Origin: Aldehydirespirator sp965261105
Lineage (GTDB): Bacteria; Actinomycetota; Acidimicrobiia; Acidimicrobiales; Aldehydirespiratoraceae
NCBI GenBank assembly: GCA_965261105.1
Contig: CBDHCM010000006.1
Coordinates: 3,844,001 to 3,908,000 of the forward strand
Direction: 5' to 3'
Length of the DNA stretch: 64,000 bases
Of the stretch, positions 17,624 through 25,767 are shown piece by piece; the stretch's first letter is position 1; each line of letters opens with the position of its first letter. Below the pieces are notes generated by a model. That model did not search any database. It saw only the letters and a program-made list of their open reading frames with translations, and had not been told where the DNA came from. A program made the position numbers and the translations under genes.

Positions 17624-19705
17624 GTGCAGCCGGAACCGGACGCTCGCGTCGGTAACTTGGCAACAGCGCTGACCGCGCTCGAACACGACTTCCCTGCGGC
17701 TGCTGTGAGCCTAACCGCAGAAGCAGAGTCTTGGCGCAAAGAAGTTCATCGGCCTGCCTCCCATACGCATAAGTGGTGGGCACAACGCTTGGGAACCGTC
17801 TTTCGTTCCATACTCGTGGCAGCGTACAGCGAGAATAGCGAAGAAGTCATTCGCCGACTGAACTCCGGCTTTGAATTACCAGGCATTAAGGTATTGGATC
17901 CTTTCGCTGGATCGGGCACGACTCTTGTAGAGGTGCAGAAGCTAGGTGCTGCGTGCACGGGAGTTGACATCAACCCAGTAGCGGGACTTGTCCAGCGCCA
18001 ATCGCTGCGTCGCTGGGAGGAGCAGACACTGCATCGGATGATGGCGGAGGTGGAGGAGGCATGCCGCGGTGAGATCGACGATCTTCATTTGGACCGAGAC
18101 GGTAACCCCGTGCTGTACTATTTCTGGGTAGCACAGGCTAGGTGCCCCGAATGTTCTGAGTGCGTTGATCTCTTCTCGGACTATGTGTTTGCTAGACACG
18201 CCTACAGCCGTCGGCACCCAGAGGCCCGAGCTATATGTTCAAGGTGTGACGCAATCGAACTGGTGGACCTGCGCCACGCCTCGCATGGTAGGTGTCGCAA
18301 CGGTCATTCCCTGGATGATGCCGCACCAGTGAAGCGCGACAGATTCATGTGTCGTAGCGGCCATGTCACCCGGATCATCGACGCTCTGGACGGTTTGCGG
18401 CCCCAGTACCGAATGTACGCGAAACTCATCCTGCATGGCGATAAGAAGCACTACAAGGAGATCGATCGATTTGACTGTGAACTCTACGATCAAGCCGAGC
18501 GGTGTCTTGCTACTGCTGATGCCACCAGTATCGTCACCCCGACCGGACATCTGGAGGATGGCTACAACACTAACCAGGCGAAGCGCTGGGGTTTCGACAC
18601 TTGGAGAAAGTTCTTCAATGCGAGACAACTATACTGTCTTGGATTAATCGGTGCCGCAGTACGAGACCTTAGAGAATCGGCTGAACGCGAGGCCCTATGC
18701 ACTCTATTTTCAGGCACGCTGGAGTTCAACAACTTGTTCTGTTCCTACAAGGGAGAGGGAACAGGCGCGGTCCGTCACATGTTCAGCCACCACGTCCTCA
18801 AGCCAGAGCGTACTCCGCTTGAAGCCCATCCCTGGGGCACACCTAAGTCATCGGGCTCATTCAGCACCCTTTTTCGGTCTAGGATTCTGCGAGCTCACGC
18901 ATATAAGTCCGATCCTCATGACATCGTGGTAGACGACGACGGGACGCAACGTAGGCATGGCATATCGCATCCCGTGGGCTCTTCTGCACAATCGTGGGAG
19001 GTAATCACAGGTGATGCTGCATGTCTTCCCCACGACGATGAGACCTTCGACCTAATAGTCACGGATCCACCGTACTTCAACAATGTCCACTATTCGGAAC
19101 TAGCCGACTTTTTTCATGCGTGGCTGCGAAATATCCGACCGTATCATGATTACAGCTGCCATCTAGGAACTACGCGTTCGACCTCTGAGGTTCAACACAC
19201 AGACGTAGCACTATTTGGCGATGCTCTGGCGCGTGTCTTCAAAGAAGGCGCACGAGTCCTCAAACGCAATGGAATGATGGTCTTTTCGTTTCACCATGGA
19301 ACGCTCGACGCGTGGAAGGAGGTCATGCTTGCTCTACGCGAGGCAGGCTTCGCCGTTACCAGCATCCAGCCCGTCAAGGCGGAGATGTCCACCAGTTCCA
19401 CTAAGAATGGTGCCAAGGAACCGAATGATCTCGACTCTCTGGTGATCTGCAGACCCGTTGATGCCGCCATCCATGACCACCTGCACCTCCCTAGAACACC
19501 AGATCAAGCGGCTCAGCTTGGCGAGGCACGCCTCATGAGCCTCAGCGAGCAGGGCATCCGTGTCGGCCTCGGCGACATGCGCTCAGTGGTGGCTGGATCA
19601 GTGCTCGCGCTAATGACCGCTCCGACTGTCGACCTCAGCCCCGACAAGCTCAGCGCGTCCGCGGCTGAACTCGTGGAATTGGCCTGCCGTCGATGGCTCC
19701 CGTAG
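17624..19705 (+). CDS. Orphan DNA methyltransferase with Zn-ribbon (COG1743-like)
   Basis: A 693-residue protein starting at GTG with AGGGA 8 nt upstream. The SAM motif I is KVLDPFAGSGTTLVEV near residue 90 and the catalytic motif IV is VTDPPYFNNVHYSELADFF near residue 485, giving a beta-class N4/N6-adenine methyltransferase. Between them is a Cys-rich insert (CPECSECVD, CSRCD, CRNGH, MCRSGH) that can form zinc ribbons. This resembles COG1743 adenine-specific DNA methylases that sometimes accompany phage-defence clusters, but no nuclease, helicase or DUF499-type ATPase is adjacent. Its GC content and codon use are clearly lower than the neighbours, so it was probably acquired horizontally and inserted into a molybdenum hydroxylase cluster. 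Confidence 0.83.
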   Translation: MQPEPDARVGNLATALTALEHDFPAAAVSLTAEAESWRKEVHRPASHTHKWWAQRLGTVFRSILVAAYSENSEEVIRRLNSGFELPGIKVLDPFAGSGTTLVEVQKLGAACTGVDINPVAGLVQRQSLRRWEEQTLHRMMAEVEEACRGEIDDLHLDRDGNPVLYYFWVAQARCPECSECVDLFSDYVFARHAYSRRHPEARAICSRCDAIELVDLRHASHGRCRNGHSLDDAAPVKRDRFMCRSGHVTRIIDALDGLRPQYRMYAKLILHGDKKHYKEIDRFDCELYDQAERCLATADATSIVTPTGHLEDGYNTNQAKRWGFDTWRKFFNARQLYCLGLIGAAVRDLRESAEREALCTLFSGTLEFNNLFCSYKGEGTGAVRHMFSHHVLKPERTPLEAHPWGTPKSSGSFSTLFRSRILRAHAYKSDPHDIVVDDDGTQRRHGISHPVGSSAQSWEVITGDAACLPHDDETFDLIVTDPPYFNNVHYSELADFFHAWLRNIRPYHDYSCHLGTTRSTSEVQHTDVALFGDALARVFKEGARVLKRNGMMVFSFHHGTLDAWKEVMLALREAGFAVTSIQPVKAEMSTSSTKNGAKEPNDLDSLVICRPVDAAIHDHLHLPRTPDQAAQLGEARLMSLSEQGIRVGLGDMRSVVAGSVLALMTAPTVDLSPDKLSASAAELVELACRRWLP

Positions 19706-19762
19706 CAACGCACGCGAGACTCCGCCCCAGAGCGACGCCCCTTAGCAAGTAGCGAGTGCCCG

Positions 19763-22702
19763 TCACTTGCCCTCGGCGGCTTGCAGGGCCGCCCAGACCC
19801 GCTCCGGCGTGAAGGGCAGTTCGTTGATGGCGGTGCCGGTGGCATCGAGGATGGCGTTGCGCACCGCCGGGGCCACTCCGTCCTTGGGGATCTCGGCCAC
19901 GGCCTTGGCCCCGAACGGGCCGCTGTCCTCCATGGTCTGGACCAGGTACACCACAGTCTCGGGCATCTCGTCGGCCCGGTAGATCTTGTACGGGCCGAAC
20001 GACGGGTTGACCATGCGCCCGTCGTCGTCGAGCACGATCTCCTCGCAGTGGGCGTAGCCGAGGGCCTGGATCATACCGCCCTCCACCTGGCCGCTGGCCG
20101 TCACCGGGTTGATAGCCACCCCGCAGTCCACCGCCATCACCAGCTTGGTCACCGTGACCTGGCCGGTGTCGACATCCACCTCCACCTCGGCGAACTGGGC
20201 CGCGAACGGGGGCGGGCAGTCGGGCGACACATGCGACGCGGTGCCCATGATCTGCTCCTGGTCCTGCCAGTGCAGCGAGTCGAGCGCGATCTCCTCCAGC
20301 GACACCGAGCGGCCGTCGGCCGCGTAGGCCCGGCGGTCGCGCAACTCGATGGTGCAAGGCTCGTCCACATCGAGCAGCATGGCGGCCCGCTCCTTGAGCC
20401 GGACCCGCACCGCCTCCGCGGCCCGCATCGCGGCCGTGCCCGAGATGTAAGTGGTGGACGAGGCGTAGGCGCCGGTGTCGAACGGGGTCATGTCGGTGTC
20501 GCTGGAGTACACCTTGATGTCGTCGAGGGGCACGCCGAGCACCTCGGCCGCGATCTGGCCGATGACGGTGTCGGCGCCGGTGCCGAGGTCGGTGGCCCCA
20601 ATGAGCATGTTGAACGAGCCGTCGTCGTTGAGCTTGATCGAGCAGCCGCCCATGTCCAGGAACGGGATGGCCGTCCCGTGCATGCAGAAGGCGAAGCCGA
20701 GCCCCCGCCGGATGTTGGGCCGGTCCGCGGGGGCCTTCCAGGACTCGTCGCCGCGGCGGTGCCAGCCGATCTCGCGCTGCCCCTGGGCCACGCACTCCTC
20801 GATGCCCGACGACATGACCTTGGGGTACTCGTCGAGTTCCTCCTCGGCCACGGCCCGCTCGCCAAGGTGGGGGGCGATGTCCATCTCGTCGCCCACCTTG
20901 ATCCAGTTGCGGCGCTTGAAGTCGATCGGATCGAGATCAAGCGACCGTGCGATGTCCTCCATGTGGGCTTCCAAGGCGAATTCGGCCTGGGGTGCGCCGT
21001 AGCCCCGGTAGGCGCCCGGAACCGGGATGTTGGTGTAGACGACGTGGCAGTCGAAGCGCTTGGACGCCGCGTTGTACGACGTCAGGCCGCGCAGCCCGGA
21101 CACGATCTGAACGGTGAAGCCGTGGGTGCCGTAAGGGCCGGTGTTGCCGATGATGCGCATCTCCTGGGCCAGCAGCGCACCGTCGTCGTCCACCGCGGTG
21201 CGGAACGTGATGGTCTGGGGATGGCGGGTGCGGCTGGCGTAGAACTCCTCGGCCCGGTCGAGCTCGAGGCGCACCGGGCGGCGGGTGGCGATGGCCAGGT
21301 GGGCGACGATGTCCTCGATCAGCATCTCCTGCTTGGCACCGAACCCGCCGCCGATTCGGGGCTTGATAACCCGGATGTCCTTGATCTCCATGCCGATGAG
21401 CGGAGCCAGCATCCGGCGGGTGTGGAACGGCACCTGGGTGGCGGTGCGCACCACCATGCGCTCGTCGGAGTCGATCCAGGCCATCGAGATGTGGGGCTCG
21501 ATGGGGCACTGCTGCACCTGGTGCACCCTGAACGTCTGCTCGAAGACGTGGGGCGCGGCGGCAATGTTGCCGTCCACGTCGCCGCGCGTGGCCGCGAGGT
21601 GATGTACGAGGTTGCGCTGGGGGTCGAAGATGTGGGTGGTGTCGTCCTCATCGTGGATCTTGGGGGCGTCGGGGTCCATGGCGTCACGCTCGTCGAACAC
21701 CGCGGGCAGGACCTCGTAGGTGACCTCGATGAGCCGCAAGGCCTCCTCGGCCGCCTCGATGGTCTCGGCCGCCGCCGCCGCCACCCGGTCGCCCACGTGG
21801 CGGACCCGGTCATCGAAGCTGACCTGGTCGTAGGGGTGGGGGTTGGGCCAGCTCTGCCCGCCAGAGGCGTACTTCACCCGGGGGGTGTTGCCGTAGTGCA
21901 GCACCGCGTGCACGCCGGGGACGGCCCGGGCCTTCGAGTCGTCGATGGCCAGGATGCGGGCGTGGGCGTGAGGGCTGCGCAGAACCTTGGCGTACAGCAT
22001 CCCCCGGGGCTCTATGTCGTCGGTGAAAGCGGGGTTGCCCTTGGCCAGGCGCACCGCGTCGACCTTGATTTCGGGCTTGCCGACCACAGCCATGTCCGGC
22101 ACCTCCCGCGACGGCACCAGGCGGGGCACGGCCAAGGGCGCTTCGGGGGCCGGTCCGCCGGCGTTCGGCTCGGGGGCCGGCCGGAAGCCGTCGGTCATCG
22201 GTTCGACGACGAGCGGCGCGAACGGCTCGGTCTGCTCGCCCCGCCGCACCGCCGCAGCCCGCTTCACTGCCTCCACCGGCTTCGCGTAGGCGGTCTCGCG
22301 GTCGAGGATGCCCGACAGCATGTCTCGGATCTCCTCCTCGGACGGGTCGGGGTTCTCCTCGAGCAGGGCGAGGGTCCCGAGGATCATCGCACCCGCGGAA
22401 TAGCCCGACTGGAACGCTCCGACGGCCACGAAGGCGGTCTGGATGGGATGCAGTTCGGGCGAGACGTTGAGCGACTCGACAGTGGTTATTGAGTGTCCGT
22501 CGGCGGAGGCGGCCAGGATCACGTCGGCGGAGGTGAGCCGACCGTCGCAGAGCACCGCGGCCGCGCCGGTCTCGCCGCTGTCGGAGCCGTAGCGCACCGA
22601 GAACATGCCGAGCCGCCGCAGGGCCTCCCGCAGAGTGTGGTGGGGCTCCACGGCCAGAGTGACCGGAGCTCCGTTCAACTCGAAGGTGACGTCGATGCTC
22701 AT
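19763..22702 (-). CDS. XdhD-like molybdenum hydroxylase: cysteine-less ferredoxin domain fused to Mo subunit
   Basis: A 979-residue fusion. Residues 1-160 have the [2Fe-2S] domain layout of xanthine dehydrogenases, but all eight cluster cysteines are replaced: the QCGYC motif reads QSGYS (Ser99, Ser102) and the CRC motif reads DRE (Asp134, Glu136); the first plant-ferredoxin set is also gone. Residues 200-979 are the molybdopterin domain with IGGGFGAKQEM, GAYRGYGAPQAEFALE, FDTGAYASSTTYISG and the catalytic Glu in GPFGAKAVAEIPKDG. E. coli XdhD, as I recall it, shows the same loss. It overlaps the FAD subunit by 4 nt. It likely hydroxylates a purine-like substrate; electron transfer must bypass FeS clusters or use a partner. 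Confidence 0.88.
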   Translation of the reverse strand: MSIDVTFELNGAPVTLAVEPHHTLREALRRLGMFSVRYGSDSGETGAAAVLCDGRLTSADVILAASADGHSITTVESLNVSPELHPIQTAFVAVGAFQSGYSAGAMILGTLALLEENPDPSEEEIRDMLSGILDRETAYAKPVEAVKRAAAVRRGEQTEPFAPLVVEPMTDGFRPAPEPNAGGPAPEAPLAVPRLVPSREVPDMAVVGKPEIKVDAVRLAKGNPAFTDDIEPRGMLYAKVLRSPHAHARILAIDDSKARAVPGVHAVLHYGNTPRVKYASGGQSWPNPHPYDQVSFDDRVRHVGDRVAAAAAETIEAAEEALRLIEVTYEVLPAVFDERDAMDPDAPKIHDEDDTTHIFDPQRNLVHHLAATRGDVDGNIAAAPHVFEQTFRVHQVQQCPIEPHISMAWIDSDERMVVRTATQVPFHTRRMLAPLIGMEIKDIRVIKPRIGGGFGAKQEMLIEDIVAHLAIATRRPVRLELDRAEEFYASRTRHPQTITFRTAVDDDGALLAQEMRIIGNTGPYGTHGFTVQIVSGLRGLTSYNAASKRFDCHVVYTNIPVPGAYRGYGAPQAEFALEAHMEDIARSLDLDPIDFKRRNWIKVGDEMDIAPHLGERAVAEEELDEYPKVMSSGIEECVAQGQREIGWHRRGDESWKAPADRPNIRRGLGFAFCMHGTAIPFLDMGGCSIKLNDDGSFNMLIGATDLGTGADTVIGQIAAEVLGVPLDDIKVYSSDTDMTPFDTGAYASSTTYISGTAAMRAAEAVRVRLKERAAMLLDVDEPCTIELRDRRAYAADGRSVSLEEIALDSLHWQDQEQIMGTASHVSPDCPPPFAAQFAEVEVDVDTGQVTVTKLVMAVDCGVAINPVTASGQVEGGMIQALGYAHCEEIVLDDDGRMVNPSFGPYKIYRADEMPETVVYLVQTMEDSGPFGAKAVAEIPKDGVAPAVRNAILDATGTAINELPFTPERVWAALQAAEGK

Positions 22703-23439
22703 CGGTACAGCTCCTCCATGACCCGGGCCGTGAGAGTGCGGGCCAGGTGGAGGCGGTACTGGCGGCTGCCTCTGAAGTCCGGTGCGGGTTCGAGGCCCGC
22801 GGTCGGGTCGTACACGTCGACCAGCACGGGATGGCCGGCGACCCCGGTGAGAGCCATGGCCACGAAGCCCTCGGTGCGCCGGCCGTAGGCCGCGACGATG
22901 GGCACGTCGGCGGGGGTGCGGCCCGTGCCGGCCACCGCCGTGCGTCCCGAGGGATCGACGGTCGCCGCGGTCACCAGCGACCCGGGCGCGAGCCCGGCAG
23001 CCAGCAGTTCGGCCAGGCTTCGCTCCGACCGACCGGAGTCGCCGGGGCCGGCCAGCTCGACCCGGCCCTCATGAGCAAGCAGTGCCGCCAGCAGCAGGCT
23101 CTCGGCCGAGCCCTTGGCGATCAGCCCGCCCACGGTGGCCAGCGTCCGCAGCGTCGACGGCTGCTCCGCCCGGGCCAGCTCCCGCAGCGCGTCGGGGAGC
23201 ATTTCACAGCGCCGGACGGCATCGAGCGTGGCGCCGGCCCCCAGCCGCACCCGTCCGCCCTCGGCAGCGGCGATCCCGTCCAGCCCGAGTGACTGCAAGT
23301 CAACAGCCTCCAGGTCGGACGGCTCGCGGTCGGCATTGAGGGTGGTCCCGCCCCCGAGCGCCACCCGCTGAGGCGAGCTCAGCAGACCGAGCGCCTCGTC
23401 GAGAGTCCGGGGTCGGTGGTAGGCAGTCACGAGCGGCAC
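22699..23439 (-). CDS. Molybdenum hydroxylase FAD-binding subunit (YgfM/CoxM-like)
   Basis: About 246 residues from GTG 23439 (GTG 23430 is equally possible). It has the FAD_binding_5 opening VTAYHRPRTLDEALGLL, the pyrophosphate loop VALGGGTTLNADR and the segment STLRTLATVGGLIAKGSAES, equivalent to the conserved TxxGxxxxxxP region. The usual isoalloxazine-contacting motif is altered. It is placed just before the XdhD-like gene with ATGA overlap, as in E. coli ygfM-xdhD. Because XdhD lacks FeS ligands, how electrons reach this flavin is unclear. Confidence 0.78.
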   Translation of the reverse strand: MPLVTAYHRPRTLDEALGLLSSPQRVALGGGTTLNADREPSDLEAVDLQSLGLDGIAAAEGGRVRLGAGATLDAVRRCEMLPDALRELARAEQPSTLRTLATVGGLIAKGSAESLLLAALLAHEGRVELAGPGDSGRSERSLAELLAAGLAPGSLVTAATVDPSGRTAVAGTGRTPADVPIVAAYGRRTEGFVAMALTGVAGHPVLVDVYDPTAGLEPAPDFRGSRQYRLHLARTLTARVMEELYR

Positions 23440-23613
23440 AGACAGAAACGCTAGCGTTCGCAGCGTCGAATCTCCCAGCGGAGCCCCAGCCCCGCAACGG
23501 AGTCGACAAGAAGGCGGCTGAGCCGCGGAAACCGGGCAGCCCATCGGTTCGACGCTGGCTCGAACCCTGCGCTCCCGCCGCCGTGATTCGAGGCGGCGCT
23601 ACCGTCTAGGGCT

Positions 23614-25764
23614 GTGAGGGTCGCCGTTGTCTACAACCGGGACAGCCGCAACGTCATCAACCTCTTTGGCATGCCCAACCAAGAGAGGATCGGCCTGGCC
23701 ACCATCAAGCGGCTCACCGAGGCGTTGCGCCGCGGCGGCCACCAGGTGACGGCGTTCGAAGCGGACAAGGAGCTGATCTCCAAGCTGGAGTCGTTCATGC
23801 CCCGCGTCGTCAAGGGCGAGCGGCCCGGCATGGTCTTCAACGTCTCCTACGGACTGCAGGGCCAGGCCCGCTACACCCACGTGCCGAGCATCCTGGAGAT
23901 GGTCGGCATTCCCTACGTCGCCTCCGGGCCGCTGGGGCACTCGCTGGCTCTGGACAAGGTCGTCACCAAGATGATCCTGCGCCAGAACGACATCCCCACC
24001 CCTGACTTCGCGGTGCTGGACACGCCAGAGGCCGCGATCCCCGACGATCTGCCCTATCCGATGATCGTCAAGCCCAAGAACGAGGCGGTGTCGTTCGGCC
24101 TCGCGGTGGTGAACGACGCCGAGGAGCTGCGCAAGTCGGCGCAGGTCATATTCGACCGGTTCCGCCAGCCCGTCCTCGCCGAGCAGTACATCGACGGCCG
24201 GGAGGTCAACGTGGGGCTGCTGGGCAACTCCCCGCCCGAGCCCTTCCCGCCGGTGATGCTGAGCTTCGGCGACGGGCCCCAGATCTATACGTACGAGGAC
24301 AAGACCGGCCGCAGCGGGCGCACGATCCAGCCGCTGTGCCCGGCGCCGATCTCCGACGAGCTCACCGCGCGGGCCCAGGAGATCGCGGTGCGTGCGTTCT
24401 CGGCGCTGGGCCTCTACGACTGCGCCCGGGTCGACATGCGGATGGACGCCGAGGACAACCTTTACGTGCTGGAGGTGAACAGCCTGCCCAGCCTCGGTGA
24501 GCACGGGTCCTACCTGGTGGGGGCGGCCTATGTGGGCATGGACTTCGCCGCGTTCGTCAACCGCCTGGTGGAGGTGGCCAGCGCCCGCTACTTCGGCACG
24601 CCGCAACCGCCGACGGTCGATGCCCGCACCGCGGACCCCTCCGAGCGGGCGTTCCAGTACATCACCCAGCGCCGGGACCCCATGGAGCGCTCGCTGCAGC
24701 AGTGGGTGGAGCTCTCAAGCCGGACCAACGACTCGCTGGGCTTGTCGCGGGCCGCGGAGCGGGCGGGGCGGATCTTCGCCGACGTTGGTATGCGACCGGT
24801 GCCGGAGCTCACCGACGAGCCCGAGGCCTATACCTTCGAGACGGCCAGAGGGTTCGAGGGGGGCGTGCTGCTGGTGGCCCACATCGACGTGCCGGCCACG
24901 GGCGACACCGTGCGGCAGGGATTTCGCCGAGACCCGGAGTGGCTCTACGGCGAGGGGGTCGGACGTTCCCGGGCCCCGCTGGTGATGCTGGAGTACTCGT
25001 TGCGCGCCCTCCGCAGCGTCCGAAGCCTGAGAAGGCTCCCGCTCGGTGTGCTGCTGTACGCCGACGAGGGCCTCGACGCGGTGCAGAGCCGCAAACTGAT
25101 CGAGCGGGCCGCGTCCCGGGCCGATCAGGTGCTCGTCTGCCGGCCGGGAACCGTCGGCAACGGCATCATCACCCAGCGGCGGGGAAGCCGCCGGTACGAC
25201 CTGACCGTGGAAGGAAACAGGCTCAGCCCGGGTCAGATCGGGCGGCGCCGGAGCGTGGTCGGCTGGACCTGCGAGAAGGTGGACGCCATCGGCCGGCTCA
25301 GCTCGCCCAACAGGCGCGTCTCCATAGCTGCGCTCGACCTGAGGACCGAGCGGCATCCGATGTTCGTTCCCCACCGGGTGGAGGCGTCGCTGATGATGTC
25401 TTACCTCGACCCGGCCCGCGCCGAGGAGGCCGAGACCTCGATGCGCAAGATCCTCGGACGGGGCGGGCCCAGATGGCGTCTCAACCAACTGGCCGACCGG
25501 CCCCCGATGGCTGATCGCCCGGCCAATGCGCCTCTGGTGGAGGCTCTGGAGGCTGCGGCGGCCCGATGGGAGATCCCCCTCGAACGAGAGTCGTCGGCCT
25601 GGCCCTCGGTCGCCGGCCTGGTCCCATCCGGGACGGCCGCGGTGTGTGGAGTCGGCCCGGTGACCGGGGATCGGGGAACGCCTGATGAGGCGGTGCAGCG
25701 GATCAGCCTTATACAGCGCACGCTGCTGCTGTCGGAGTATCTCATCGGCCAGGTCGATCGCTGA
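23614..25764 (+). CDS. ATP-grasp (D-Ala-D-Ala ligase-like) protein fused to a degenerate M20 peptidase domain
   Basis: A 716-residue protein. Residues 1-330 form a D-Ala-D-Ala-ligase-like ATP-grasp module: FNVSYGLQGQARYTHVPSILEMVGIPYVASG is the substrate loop region (named here by its ends FNVSYG and YVASG), MIVKPKNEAVSFGL the ATP lysine, and VLEVNSLPSLGEHGSYL the metal-binding Glu/Asn. Residues 350-716 look like an M20 metallopeptidase: His423 in VAHIDVPATGDTV is kept, but the EE dyad is Asp484-Glu485-Gly486, the EP motif is CRPG, and the late His is absent. The C-terminal half is therefore probably non-catalytic. It leads a plus-strand operon with ggt and an N-formylglutamate amidohydrolase-like gene, so a role in gamma-glutamyl or formyl-amino-acid metabolism is possible. 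No described system is known to me. Confidence 0.72.
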   Translation: MRVAVVYNRDSRNVINLFGMPNQERIGLATIKRLTEALRRGGHQVTAFEADKELISKLESFMPRVVKGERPGMVFNVSYGLQGQARYTHVPSILEMVGIPYVASGPLGHSLALDKVVTKMILRQNDIPTPDFAVLDTPEAAIPDDLPYPMIVKPKNEAVSFGLAVVNDAEELRKSAQVIFDRFRQPVLAEQYIDGREVNVGLLGNSPPEPFPPVMLSFGDGPQIYTYEDKTGRSGRTIQPLCPAPISDELTARAQEIAVRAFSALGLYDCARVDMRMDAEDNLYVLEVNSLPSLGEHGSYLVGAAYVGMDFAAFVNRLVEVASARYFGTPQPPTVDARTADPSERAFQYITQRRDPMERSLQQWVELSSRTNDSLGLSRAAERAGRIFADVGMRPVPELTDEPEAYTFETARGFEGGVLLVAHIDVPATGDTVRQGFRRDPEWLYGEGVGRSRAPLVMLEYSLRALRSVRSLRRLPLGVLLYADEGLDAVQSRKLIERAASRADQVLVCRPGTVGNGIITQRRGSRRYDLTVEGNRLSPGQIGRRRSVVGWTCEKVDAIGRLSSPNRRVSIAALDLRTERHPMFVPHRVEASLMMSYLDPARAEEAETSMRKILGRGGPRWRLNQLADRPPMADRPANAPLVEALEAAAARWEIPLERESSAWPSVAGLVPSGTAAVCGVGPVTGDRGTPDEAVQRISLIQRTLLLSEYLIGQVDR

Positions 25765-25767
25765 CAG

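Noticed and set aside
19781..22492. A 903-codon plus-strand ORF opposite the XdhD-like gene
   Set aside because: It is a shadow of the true coding frame; composition is low-complexity and no domain is visible.
19763..22702. Possible selenocysteine codon in the XdhD-like gene
   Set aside because: No in-frame TGA is present, so it is not a selenoprotein. A labile selenium cofactor remains possible but cannot be seen in sequence.
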